The notes below the pieces were generated by a model that saw only the letters and a list, made by a program, of their open reading frames with translations, did no database searches and was not told the DNA's origin. Shown piece after piece: positions 23,034-31,352 of a stretch of 42,712 nt of DNA; the stretch's first letter is position 1, and the number at the start of each line of letters is the position of its first letter. Origin of the DNA: Prevotella sp. UBA4330 (GTDB lineage Bacteria; Bacteroidota; Bacteroidia; Bacteroidales; Bacteroidaceae). The stretch spans positions 1 through 42,712 of the forward strand of contig DGTS01000025.1 of assembly GCA_002394385.1 (NCBI GenBank). Direction: 5' to 3'. A program made the position numbers and the translations under genes.

Positions 23034-26000
23034 ATGAGAAAACTATTTTGCATGGCCTTCACGGCCCTTTCTTTGTTGGTGTGCAGTGGCGCATGGGGAG
23101 CAACAGATGTTGAGTTTGACGTAACGTCAACCGATGCGGGTGCATATACCAGCTATTGCAACCAGACATGTAACGTAACATTGAAAAACAGAACTTTCAC
23201 GGCTTACGAGTGGGACGGAACAATCTTTCCGTTCACAGCCTCGACAGAAATCCTTAACGCCACTTTTGGCGAAGGCAATTGGGACTTGCAAGAGTTCGAC
23301 TCCTTCGACGGAACAACGATTAAGATGAAAGCCGCAACAGCCATCGTTGCTGACAAGCCATACGCCATTCGTATTAAACAAACGGTCGAAAACCCGACAT
23401 TTAGCGGTGTGACGTTTGCTTCGAGTATATCCACCGACTTCATCAAGGTTACCCTCAGCAACAATCTGCAATTCTGGGGATCATATTTCAAAGTATATAG
23501 TTGGCAAATTGTTAACGGCCAAGGCCAACCCGTTACGGCCTTTTCATTTCAAAGCGATGGAACAGGATTAGGCAATTGGCGTGGGTGGCCTGTAACTTTT
23601 AGGCCAGGCGACAATGATAATTCCGATTACTACGGCACTTTTGCATGGTTCTATCATCCTACTCTTGACACTACCACGCCTGCACTTTCCTTCGATGGTG
23701 TAAGCACAGGAGGCGGTGGAGGTGATGATCCCGGACCAACCACCTTGGCTGGGAAAATTGCGGCACGAATACAGATAACCGATGCACCTACCGTCTATAT
23801 CGACCTGCCAGGCATTGGCAATCAAACACTTGGAGAGTATCTGTACAAGATACTTGGCAACAGCACAACAGCCGAAGAAGCCCCATACCGTCCTGCAAAA
23901 ATCCAGGTTGTGGCTACCTCCGACACCTCAAGTCCCCACTATCTTGAGTCGTTCACCGAAGATGCCATCGATGAAAAAGGGAACACCAATCTAGAAATCA
24001 AAGTCAGAGGAAACTCCACGGCTTTGGCTTCTACACCTACTGGAAAACGGGCCTATCGTCTGAAATTTGCCAGCAAGAAGACCTCAACCGACGGCAAGGC
24101 GCATAAACACGACCTCCTCGGCTACGGTTATTCCAAGCGCAACTGGACTCTATTAGCCAACTTAAACGACAATTCCATGCTCCGCAATGCACTGACCTAT
24201 CATATTGGAAAGGCTGTAGGCATGCCCTTCTGCCCTGGTTACAAATTCGTTGACCTGGTCATCAACAACGAATATCGGGGCACTTATCAGATTTCCGACC
24301 AATGTGAAGTGGATGTCGACCGCATCAATGTCAACGAGGATACAGGCTGGTACATTGAATTCCAGGGTAGAAACGACATGTGCGATTATCCCATGTGTAT
24401 AGCTGAAAATGGAATAATTATGAATGTCAACAACCCAGAACCTGCTGACGAGACAGACGAAGAACAGCGAAATGCTGTCCTTAATCCCATAAAAGACTGG
24501 TTCCTCAACAGTTGGAAGAAAGGTTTCGGCACTGGTTATACCAACCCCACAACAGGTTGGCGTGCCTATAACGACGAAGAAACACTCATAAAATTCTGGA
24601 TTGCGACCGAACTCACAGGCGACTATGACGGACTGATGAGCGTAAAGGCTTACCGCGAAGCCGACGGCAAACTCTGCTGGGGTCCTCTGTGGGACAAGGA
24701 TTTGGCTTTCGGAAACTGGAATTCGATGGCTGATCCAGATGGAAAACTGGTGGCCAACCTGCAACAGGCTTCGTGGATACAACCCTATTTCCAAAAACTT
24801 ACCTCTGACTTGGATTTCATTACCCACGCAAAGGAGACTATGGATAATCTCGTCAACGGTGGAATGAAAACCACTCTGCTGGCAAAAATCGATGAGATGG
24901 CCGAAGTCGTAGCCCAATCTGCAGAACTGAATTTTGAGAGATGGGGAAACCCGCAACAACCAGGTGCCTTCGGGTATGTAAACAATCTTGCCAACCATCA
25001 GGCATACGTCGATCAACTTAAAGAATGGCTGAGCGACCGCATCGACTACGTTCAGGAGCGACTCACAATCCTTGCCGAAGCGGCAAATGCGGTTCAGGCA
25101 GAAGGATTGACAATAGATGCAACAAAGAGTCAAAGCGACAATGGGATAACGGCTGATTTACTGGACAAATACTATAACGTGACACTGACGAACAAGACCT
25201 TCGAGAAAGATCAATGGAACGCTATCTCGTTGCCAGTCTCTGTTAACGAGGAGACGCTGAAGAGCGTTTTCGGAGATCAATACGAACTGAAGGAACTGGC
25301 AGGCATCTACTCCAACGGCACCACGCTGTTTTTTGCCACACCTGCCGACAATGCCATCTGTCCAGGCATGCCCTATCTGATAAAGCCATCGAAGGCAGTA
25401 GATGCAACTCCTATCCTCAGCCATGTACTTTTAGCTTATTGCTCAAACTGGGACAACAATCATAAGGCATACGGTGAAAGTGTGACATTCGGCGACTACA
25501 CCTTCAGCGCCAACTTGTATCTTAACTCACTCAACGTGGATGGCTCCGTCCTCCTCATTGGTGGCGATGCCGCATCATTCACCCTTCCTCAAAAAGTTGA
25601 GTCTTGGAATACAACAGGGCCAGTTTACGGAATCAACGCCTACATCAATAAAGCCAATGGTGCCGCCGATCCCACCATCAGTTTCGTGCCCGAAGGACAG
25701 GCACAGCGCATCCAGATGAACGACGTGCCCACAATTTTCATCGATTCCGATGCTCCTATTGATTGTGACATCTGGGGAAATGCAGCTATCGAAGTGTTTG
25801 ACGAGAATAATATGATCGGTGGCAGCTTCACGCTGGATAATACAGGACTGGAAGTGAAATACGTAGGCGACGGAAGCGACGTCAAGACATCCTACCGGTT
25901 GAAGTTTGATAAAAAACGCGCTTTGTTAGGAAGCAAGTCAGGATCCTACAAACAGTGGGTGCTCGAATCCAACGACGACGACCCGTCGATGCTGCGCAAC

Positions 26001-27080
26001 GGACTTACCGAAGAACTCGGCGACCAATTAGGATTCGGTTTCACCCCAGGATGCCAGTATGCCGACCTTGTGGTAAATGGTATTTATCGGGGCACCTACC
26101 AGATTACCGACCGTGTCAAGGTAGAAAGCGGACGAGTATTAGTGAGCGAAAAAGACAAAGACTGGCTCCTGGAGATTGCATCGAACGGAGAAGTAGGAGC
26201 CAACGACCTCTATGTTGCAGGCGACGAGACTAATCCTAACATCGTCATTAAGAATCCTGACAAAGACGAAATCACCGCAGACGAGCAGGCTGCACTGCAA
26301 ACCGCTGTAGGCACGTACTTCACCTCCTTCTGGACAGATATTGAGAACAAGGTTGACCAGACTTCATTCATCAACTGGTACGTTGCCAGCGAAATCCTTG
26401 GCGGCTACAAGCAACTGTCAGACATCTTTGTATATAAAGACAATGCCGACGGTAAACTCTACTTCGGTCCGCTCTGGAGCAACGACAAAGCCTATGGCAA
26501 CAACACCAAGCATCCTGTCGATATGAGCGACCTCAACACCGTTGGTTCCTACAACGGTATGCTCTTCAAACATGCCGACTACCAAGTGATGTGCAACAAG
26601 ATAGAGGCACTCTGGCAAGAACAATGGTTCAAGGATGCCGTGATAGCAAAATGGAACACCATCTACGGCGATTCCAAGACCAAGGACCTGCTTGCCCTGT
26701 TAACAGCAAAGATTGACGTCTTAGCTGCCGAGATTGCCCAAACCCAAGTAGACAACTATGCTTCAACAGCAAATGGCGGAGCAGGATGGACACTCGAGGG
26801 CGATTATTCCGCAGCCGTCCAGGACATCAAAACCTACCTGAACCAACGCTTTGTCTATCTCGACACCAAGTTCAAGAAACTTGCCGCCTCTTCTACCCGC
26901 AAGGGCGATATCAACGGCGACGGGGAAGTGAATGTAGCCGATGTGACGACACTTGTGGATTACATTCTGGGCAAAAACCCGACGAACTGCTATGAAAGTG
27001 CCTGCGACATAAACGGTGATAATGAAATCAACGTAAGCGACGTTACCAGTTTAGTAGATATCATTCTGAATAAAAATTAG
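23034..27080 (+). CDS. Secreted protein with tandem CotH kinase-like domains and C-terminal dockerin
   Basis: A 1348-residue protein with signal peptide MRKLFCMAFTALSLLVCSGAWG. Module 1 (about 45-215) and again about 710-880 share the W...P...LxxxFG...PY(L/A)I pattern. CotH domain 1 (about 250-680) has IKVRGNST near 322, NWTLLANLNDNSMLRN, RGTYQISDQ and GPLWDKDLAFGNW near 550. CotH domain 2 (about 890-1280) keeps SMLRN and RGTYQITDR but reads GPLWSNDKAYGNN at 1145, losing the first Asp of WDxD, so it is probably inactive. Residues 1290-1348 are a type I dockerin with two Ca-loops (DINGDGEVNVADVTTL and DINGDNEINVSDVTSL). CotH proteins are atypical secreted protein kinases in spores and are frequent with dockerins in gut bacteria; the substrate is unknown. 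The next gene encodes a cohesin-like protein 16 bp away. Confidence 0.85.
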   Translation: MRKLFCMAFTALSLLVCSGAWGATDVEFDVTSTDAGAYTSYCNQTCNVTLKNRTFTAYEWDGTIFPFTASTEILNATFGEGNWDLQEFDSFDGTTIKMKAATAIVADKPYAIRIKQTVENPTFSGVTFASSISTDFIKVTLSNNLQFWGSYFKVYSWQIVNGQGQPVTAFSFQSDGTGLGNWRGWPVTFRPGDNDNSDYYGTFAWFYHPTLDTTTPALSFDGVSTGGGGGDDPGPTTLAGKIAARIQITDAPTVYIDLPGIGNQTLGEYLYKILGNSTTAEEAPYRPAKIQVVATSDTSSPHYLESFTEDAIDEKGNTNLEIKVRGNSTALASTPTGKRAYRLKFASKKTSTDGKAHKHDLLGYGYSKRNWTLLANLNDNSMLRNALTYHIGKAVGMPFCPGYKFVDLVINNEYRGTYQISDQCEVDVDRINVNEDTGWYIEFQGRNDMCDYPMCIAENGIIMNVNNPEPADETDEEQRNAVLNPIKDWFLNSWKKGFGTGYTNPTTGWRAYNDEETLIKFWIATELTGDYDGLMSVKAYREADGKLCWGPLWDKDLAFGNWNSMADPDGKLVANLQQASWIQPYFQKLTSDLDFITHAKETMDNLVNGGMKTTLLAKIDEMAEVVAQSAELNFERWGNPQQPGAFGYVNNLANHQAYVDQLKEWLSDRIDYVQERLTILAEAANAVQAEGLTIDATKSQSDNGITADLLDKYYNVTLTNKTFEKDQWNAISLPVSVNEETLKSVFGDQYELKELAGIYSNGTTLFFATPADNAICPGMPYLIKPSKAVDATPILSHVLLAYCSNWDNNHKAYGESVTFGDYTFSANLYLNSLNVDGSVLLIGGDAASFTLPQKVESWNTTGPVYGINAYINKANGAADPTISFVPEGQAQRIQMNDVPTIFIDSDAPIDCDIWGNAAIEVFDENNMIGGSFTLDNTGLEVKYVGDGSDVKTSYRLKFDKKRALLGSKSGSYKQWVLESNDDDPSMLRNGLTEELGDQLGFGFTPGCQYADLVVNGIYRGTYQITDRVKVESGRVLVSEKDKDWLLEIASNGEVGANDLYVAGDETNPNIVIKNPDKDEITADEQAALQTAVGTYFTSFWTDIENKVDQTSFINWYVASEILGGYKQLSDIFVYKDNADGKLYFGPLWSNDKAYGNNTKHPVDMSDLNTVGSYNGMLFKHADYQVMCNKIEALWQEQWFKDAVIAKWNTIYGDSKTKDLLALLTAKIDVLAAEIAQTQVDNYASTANGGAGWTLEGDYSAAVQDIKTYLNQRFVYLDTKFKKLAASSTRKGDINGDGEVNVADVTTLVDYILGKNPTNCYESACDINGDNEINVSDVTSLVDIILNKN

Positions 27081-27096
27081 ATAAGAACAATTAAAT

Positions 27097-28311
27097 ATGA
27101 AAAAGAAATTATTACTTTTCATTGCCGCGTTTTTCGCTTTAAGCGGAAATGTAACGGCAGCCAGTTACACTGTCTCCGTGCCTAACTTCACTGGATATAA
27201 AGGGGGTGATGCTACAATGGCGATTGAACTGTCTAACGATGCCACTGTAGCAGGAGTTCAGTTCGACATGACATTACCCGAAGGAGTGACATTTGCCGGT
27301 TATGAGTTAACTGAAAGAAGTACTGGCATGACAATGTCAAGTGACAATGGTAGATACATGCTCTTTTCAATGCCTGATCAAGGTGTAAAGCATATAATTG
27401 AAGCAGGTAGTGGAGCCATTATGAATTTCAAACTTAATATTGCCGAAACTGTGGAACAAGGTGATTATCCTATAACCTTCACTGAATCGACTATTTCTGG
27501 CGATAATAATGAAAATGTACCAACCACTATAGCCTCAGCAACTCTTACTGTCAAGAAAATGGCTACTGTAACGCTGGATGAAGAAAGCACGACTGTTCCT
27601 ACTGCAACAACCGAGCCTGTTATCGCAAAGGTAAAGCGCTCTATTAAAGCAGGTCAATGGAGCACTATCTGCTTGCCATTTGCCATGACTAGCGATCAAT
27701 TGACAGAAGCGTTCGGTGATGGTGTAGCATTGGCAGAATTTTCAGGCTATGAAGTTGAAGACAACAATTACAGTGAGCCTTCTGGTATAACACTGCAATT
27801 TACAAAACTCGCTGAAACCGCAGGTACAGTAGCGAACAATCCTTATCTTATCAAGGTAGCTAATGATATTACTTATGCTGAAGGCTTTACCGTTAAAAAT
27901 GTGACTCTGGATCCTGATAGAAGTAAAACCAGAGTCTCCATAACAAAATTTGATGAAGATAATTATGATTACACTATAAATTTCATTGGAAACTTAGCCA
28001 AAACAAAATTGCCTATTAATAGTTTCTTTATCAGTGAAGGTAAATTTTATAAAGTTACAACAAGCAATAAGTATACAAAGGGCTTCAGAGCAGGTTTCCG
28101 TCTTACTAACATAAATCCTGCATTCGCAAAGCCGATGGGTATTGATATTGACGGTGAGACCACTGGTATTTTCGAAATCAAAGCAAATGAAAGAACTGTA
28201 ACTGATGGTGTTTATACTATTAATGGTCAATATGTAGGTAAGAACGTTGATATGAATACGCTTCCTAAGGGAGTCTATATCATCAACGGCCAGAAGAAAA
28301 TTGTAAAGTAA
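27097..28311 (+). CDS. Secreted cohesin-like protein with C-terminal sorting motif
   Basis: A 404-residue protein. The signal peptide is MKKKLLLFIAAFFALSGNVTA. Residues about 24-150 resemble a cohesin fold: GYKGGDATMAIELSN, then VAGVQFDMTLPEGV, and a closing SGAIMNFKLNI...GDYPITFT. Residues about 180-255 hold the W-STICLPF...AFGDG...PYLIKV module shared with the proteins at 3006 and 23034. The tail TLPKGVYIINGQKKIVK resembles Prevotella surface sorting motifs. Directly behind a dockerin protein, it is a likely docking partner that would hold the CotH protein at the surface; this pairing is inferred from context. The cohesin call is by pattern and could instead be another Ig-like fold. Confidence 0.65.
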   Translation: MKKKLLLFIAAFFALSGNVTAASYTVSVPNFTGYKGGDATMAIELSNDATVAGVQFDMTLPEGVTFAGYELTERSTGMTMSSDNGRYMLFSMPDQGVKHIIEAGSGAIMNFKLNIAETVEQGDYPITFTESTISGDNNENVPTTIASATLTVKKMATVTLDEESTTVPTATTEPVIAKVKRSIKAGQWSTICLPFAMTSDQLTEAFGDGVALAEFSGYEVEDNNYSEPSGITLQFTKLAETAGTVANNPYLIKVANDITYAEGFTVKNVTLDPDRSKTRVSITKFDEDNYDYTINFIGNLAKTKLPINSFFISEGKFYKVTTSNKYTKGFRAGFRLTNINPAFAKPMGIDIDGETTGIFEIKANERTVTDGVYTINGQYVGKNVDMNTLPKGVYIINGQKKIVK

Positions 28312-28346
28312 ATCGTTGTTTAACACCATTCAAAAAGAATAGAACC

Positions 28347-28565
28347 ATGAAACAGGTATATATAGAACCAGTTATTAAGACAACGGAATTAGATTCTACA
28401 GAATTATTAGCCGGTAGTGGTTTGACTGGCCAAATTGACCAAGATATCGAAATCGATTACGGCGGCGAAGACGACGGAACTCACGAGCCTGATGCAAAGA
28501 TAAATTTCACTGACATCTGGGATGACGATGAAGATACTGAGAACGACATTTGGGATTCTTTATAA
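28347..28565 (+). CDS. Small acidic peptide following a surface protein (second copy)
   Basis: A 72-residue product starting MKQVYIEPVIKTTELDST, then LLAGSG near residue 20, then a very acidic tail with DIWDDDEDTENDIWDSL. The N-terminus aligns with the 66-residue peptide at 6656: basic start, Pro, Lys, acidic residue, hydrophobic pair, GS. Both follow the last large secreted gene of their unit and precede a terminator. The region just downstream (28583-28612) could encode DKNIWDDEE and a stop in another frame, echoing the tail, perhaps a decayed repeat. No signal peptide; function unknown. Confidence 0.7.
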   Translation: MKQVYIEPVIKTTELDSTELLAGSGLTGQIDQDIEIDYGGEDDGTHEPDAKINFTDIWDDDEDTENDIWDSL

Positions 28566-28641
28566 TAAGAGCTTTCCCCGTTGACAAGAACATCTGGGAT
28601 GACGAAGAGTAATCATTAAGAGTACATCAAGAATATGACTC

Positions 28642-28674
28642 CCCTCTGGTGCCCTGAAGGCGCCAGAGGGTTTT
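28642..28674 (+). terminator. Terminator of the CotH/cohesin unit
   Basis: Stem CCCTCTGGTGCC / GGCGCCAGAGGG with a 5-nt loop followed by TTTT. Confidence 0.9.
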
Positions 28675-28705
28675 CTATGCCCGTAAGCGTAAGTCCGTAA
28701 GTCTG

Positions 28706-28866
28706 AAAACCGTGAAGTTACTTACACTCGGCATAAAAAAGAACAAATTCTTTTGTTCTGCGCTCGTTTTTTCGTAACTTTACGGTCTAAAAACCGTGAA
28801 GTTACTGTCACTCGGCATAAAAAAGAATAAATTCTTTTGTTCTGCGCTCGTTTTTTCGTAACTTTG
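28706..28866 (+). promoter_or_regulatory. Tandemly duplicated efp promoter
   Basis: Two direct repeats 84 bp apart (28706-28789 and 28790-28866), each with CTTTTGTTCTGCGCTCG and a TAACTTT box. The downstream copy has TTTG (28836-28839), a 19-bp spacer and TAACTTTG (28859-28866). The upstream copy reads TAACTTTA (28775-28782), losing the final G. The downstream copy is expected to be the main efp promoter. Confidence 0.8.
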
Positions 28867-28900
28867 CACCCCGAAAGGAAATAATACAATTAAAATAGTT

Positions 28901-29467
28901 ATGATTAATTCACAAGACATTAAGAAAGGAACAGCCATCCGTATGGACGGTGGCATTTGGGTATGCATTGAGTTCCAGCATCGCAAGCCAGGTAAAGGCA
29001 ACACCGTAATGAACACCAAACTGAAGAACGTTACCGACGGCCGCGTGCTTGAGCGTACCTTCCAGGTAGGTTTCAAACTCGAGGATGTGCGCATCGAGCG
29101 TCGTCCTTATCAGTTCCTCTACAAAGAAGGCGATGACTACATCTTCATGAATCAGGAGACTTACGACCAGGCTCCTATTGCTAAGGATCTCGTGACAGGT
29201 GTTGACTTTATGAAAGAGAGCGACATCGTGGAAGTGGTTTCTGATGCTGACACCGAGACAATCCTTTTCGCAGAAATGCCAGTGAAGACTGTGCTCCGCG
29301 TAACTCACTCAGAGCCAGGTATCAAGGGCGACACCGCAACAAACGCTACAAAGCCTGCAACACTGGAGACTGGCGTGGAAATCCGCGTGCCTCTCTTCAT
29401 CAATGAGGGCGACCTTGTACAGGTGGATACCCGCGACGGTTCTTATCTGCAGCGCATGAAGGAGTAA
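28901..29467 (+). CDS. efp: Elongation factor P
   Basis: A 188-residue three-domain translation factor that rescues ribosomes stalled at polyproline. It starts MINSQDIKKGTAIRMDGG. Domain I contains the tip loop HRKPGKGNTVMNTKLKN, with the modifiable Lys in the PGKGN position (residue about 33). Domains II and III carry DDYIFMNQETYDQ and GVEIRVPLFINEGD...VDTRDGSYLQR. Full length. It is preceded by a duplicated promoter and followed by a hairpin formed partly by the left end of element C. The proline-rich GYF linker protein in this window is the sort of product that would need EF-P. Confidence 0.97.
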   Translation: MINSQDIKKGTAIRMDGGIWVCIEFQHRKPGKGNTVMNTKLKNVTDGRVLERTFQVGFKLEDVRIERRPYQFLYKEGDDYIFMNQETYDQAPIAKDLVTGVDFMKESDIVEVVSDADTETILFAEMPVKTVLRVTHSEPGIKGDTATNATKPATLETGVEIRVPLFINEGDLVQVDTRDGSYLQRMKE

Positions 29468-29479
29468 TAAAGAATTAAG

Positions 29480-29560
29480 AAGGTTGAATTACGAATTTTG
29501 ATGTGTCACTTCGTGAGTGAAAAGGAAGAAGTGAACTGAATACGTAATTCAGCCTTTTTT
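29480..29560 (+). terminator. Terminator-like hairpin after efp formed by the left end of element C
   Basis: AAGGTTGAATTACG (29480-29493) pairs with CGTAATTCAGCCTT (29543-29556), then a T-run. Its left arm is the heptamer array of element C, and the small hairpin TCACTTCGTGA lies inside the loop. Confidence 0.65.
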
Positions 29561-29580
29561 CGTATCATCATGGTAAATCT

Positions 29581-29946
29581 ATGAGTGATTTTGGGAAATT
29601 AATGCAGGAGAAATGTATGGCATTTGCTATTCGTATAGTGAATTTGTGCCGTTACCTTAACGAGGAAAAACACGAACACAGAATAGCCGATCAACTGTTC
29701 CGCAGCGGCACAAGCATTGGAGCCAACTACGCGGAAGCGCAATGTGCCATCAGCAAGAAAGACTTCAGGTCAAAGGTTTACGTCGCCCTGAAGGAAAGTA
29801 ACGAGTCTTTATTCTGGCTTGACCTGCTGAAAAATACAGGAGTCTTGGAGCAGAGACTATATGACTCCATCTATCCAGACTGCGAAGAACTGAAGAAACT
29901 CCTCGTATCCATAACGAAATCCTCATCAGAAGAACCTACTTCATAA
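29581..29946 (+). CDS. Four-helix-bundle protein (23S rRNA IVP/S23 family), element C
   Basis: A 121-residue protein starting MSDFGKLMQEKCMAFAIRI, with the family core RSGTSIGAN then EAQCAISKKDFRSKV, LKESNESLFWLDLL and ELKKLL. It is close to the copy at 14893 but clearly diverged in DNA, so the two are not a recent duplication. Four amphipathic helices are expected and there is no membrane or catalytic motif. It sits between inverted heptamer arrays. No reverse transcriptase or variable-repeat pair is nearby, so it is not part of a local diversity-generating retroelement. Molecular role unknown. Confidence 0.88.
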   Translation: MSDFGKLMQEKCMAFAIRIVNLCRYLNEEKHEHRIADQLFRSGTSIGANYAEAQCAISKKDFRSKVYVALKESNESLFWLDLLKNTGVLEQRLYDSIYPDCEELKKLLVSITKSSSEEPTS

Positions 29947-30104
29947 TTCACCCCTCATAATTCACCCTTTAACACTTGCCGAAGGCAATACATCAAAATT
30001 CAACCTTCGTAATTCAACCTTCAAAATTCTTCCCTCAAAATTCACCCCTTAACACTTGCCGAAGGCAATACTTCAAAATTCAACCTTCAAAATTCAACCT
30101 TCAT
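29941..30104. repeat. Heptamer/14-mer array with two hairpins, right side of element C
   Basis: Two 7-nt unit types alternate to give a 14-nt period (AAATTCA then ACCTTCA). A larger block of about 72 bp, which includes AACACTTGCCGAAGGCAA, occurs twice (from about 29955 and about 30035). The last unit ends one base before the GT2 ATG at 30105. Confidence 0.88.
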
Positions 30105-31148
30105 ATGTTTTTCTCTTTTATCATTCCCGTTTTCAATCGCCCCGACGAGGTGGCGGAGTTGCTTGAGAGTCTCACGCGGCAGAGCGTGAAGGACTTTGAA
30201 GTGCTGATAGTGGAAGACGGGAGCAGCGTGACGTGCGAGGAGGTCTGCAAGAAATATGAAGGAAAACTCGACCTTCATTACTTCAAGAAGCAGAACAGCG
30301 GACCGGGACAGACACGCAACTACGGCGCAGAACGCGCACGCGGTGAATACCTTATTATATTAGACAGCGATGTGGTGGTGCCTGAGGGCTATCTCGATGC
30401 TGTCTGCAAGGAACTGGAAAACAACCCAACAGAGGCTTTCGGAGGTCCAGATGCCGCCCACGACTCTTTCACTCCTACCCAGAAGGCCATCTCATATTCA
30501 ATGACATCGTTCTTCACCACCGGCGGCATTCGCGGCGGGAAGAAAGGTCTCGACAAGTTCTATCCACGCTCGTTCAATATGGGTGTGCGCCGCGATGTCT
30601 ATCTTAAACTTGGCGGTTTCTCTAAGATGCGCTTCGGCGAGGACATCGACTTCTCCTATCGCATCGTGGAGGCGGGATTCCGTCCACGTCTCTTCCCCGA
30701 TGCCTGGGTGTGGCACAAGCGGCGCACCGACTTCCGCAAGTTCTTCCGCCAGGTGTATAACAGCGGCATAGCGCGAATAAACCTTGAGAAACGTCACCCT
30801 GGAACACTGAAACTGGTGCACCTGCTGCCCACCGTGTTCACCGTAGGCGTGATAGTGCTCGTACTGATAGCGGCAGTGGCGCGCGCGCTGATTTACTATG
30901 ACGCAGCCCGCTGGCACACATGGTATATGGTGTGTCTTGGAGCCCTGTCGCCAATAGTGCTCTACAGTCTCGTAATACTTATCGACTCCACACGCAAGAA
31001 CCGCAGCCTGAAGGTGGGCTTGCTCTCGGTTCCCGCCGCGTTCACCCAACTCATGGGTTACGGCTTCGGTTTCATCGAGTCGTGGTGGAAGCGCTGCGTG
31101 CTGAAGAAAGACGAGTTTCAGGCGTTTGAGAAGACGTTCTATAAGTGA
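30105..31148 (+). CDS. Family 2 glycosyltransferase with C-terminal membrane segments
   Basis: A 347-residue GT-A glycosyltransferase. I start at the ATG at 30105 (MFFSFIIPVFNRPDEV) because the upstream in-frame extension is only translated array. The nucleotide-binding IVEDGSS is near residue 35, DxD-type LDSDVVVPEGY near 86, and the acceptor-side GGFSKMRFGEDIDFSYR near 170. Three hydrophobic segments (about 240-265, 275-297 and 305-325) anchor it in the inner membrane. A role in polysaccharide, LPS or glycolipid synthesis is likely, but donor and acceptor are unknown. It stands alone with its own terminator. Its leader is entirely made of a heptamer array. Confidence 0.85.
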   Translation: MFFSFIIPVFNRPDEVAELLESLTRQSVKDFEVLIVEDGSSVTCEEVCKKYEGKLDLHYFKKQNSGPGQTRNYGAERARGEYLIILDSDVVVPEGYLDAVCKELENNPTEAFGGPDAAHDSFTPTQKAISYSMTSFFTTGGIRGGKKGLDKFYPRSFNMGVRRDVYLKLGGFSKMRFGEDIDFSYRIVEAGFRPRLFPDAWVWHKRRTDFRKFFRQVYNSGIARINLEKRHPGTLKLVHLLPTVFTVGVIVLVLIAAVARALIYYDAARWHTWYMVCLGALSPIVLYSLVILIDSTRKNRSLKVGLLSVPAAFTQLMGYGFGFIESWWKRCVLKKDEFQAFEKTFYK

Positions 31149-31164
31149 TTCTCAAACAAATTAG

Positions 31165-31194
31165 GTTGAAAAAGTTATCTTTTTCAACTTTTTT
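31165..31194 (+). terminator. Terminator of the GT2 gene
   Basis: Perfect stem GTTGAAAAAG / CTTTTTCAAC with loop TTAT, followed by six Ts. Confidence 0.9.
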
Positions 31195-31218
31195 CTTTAT
31201 TTATCGCCGTTTTTGTTG

Positions 31219-31226
31219 TATTTTTG
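31219..31226 (+). promoter_or_regulatory. Probable -7 box for the secreted protein at 31353
   Basis: TATTTTTG, matching TAnnTTTG, about 125 bp before the start. The -33 box is weak. The leader has no recognised structure. Confidence 0.5.
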
Positions 31227-31352
31227 CAGCAAATATTAATCAAGTATGATAGAACCTATGATTTACGTCACCTAATAATGTTTATGTTTTATGGCTCAAG
31301 ACGTGTAATGATAAGGTCTATTAATCGCAATTATTAAAACTTATCAAGAAAA

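Larger units (their letters stand above)
29480..30104. mobile_element. Four-helix-bundle element C, between efp and GT2
   Basis: Left array GTTGAAT, TACGAAT, TTTGATG (29483-29503) with hairpin TCACTTCGTGA. The four-helix-bundle gene is at 29581-29946. The right array runs from 29941 to 30104 and has units AAATTCA and ACCTTCA in alternation. The two sides are inverted relative to each other. Two copies of the hairpin TTGCC-GAA-GGCAA interrupt the right array. The element ends directly at the GT2 start codon. Confidence 0.75.

Noticed and set aside
24162..25133. 323-codon frame antisense to the CotH gene
   Set aside because: Shadow of the CotH reading frame with no initiation context or family motif.
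29976..30104. 43-codon N-terminal extension of the GT2 gene
   Set aside because: It is made entirely of heptamer array, and the GT-A domain starts exactly at the ATG at 30105.
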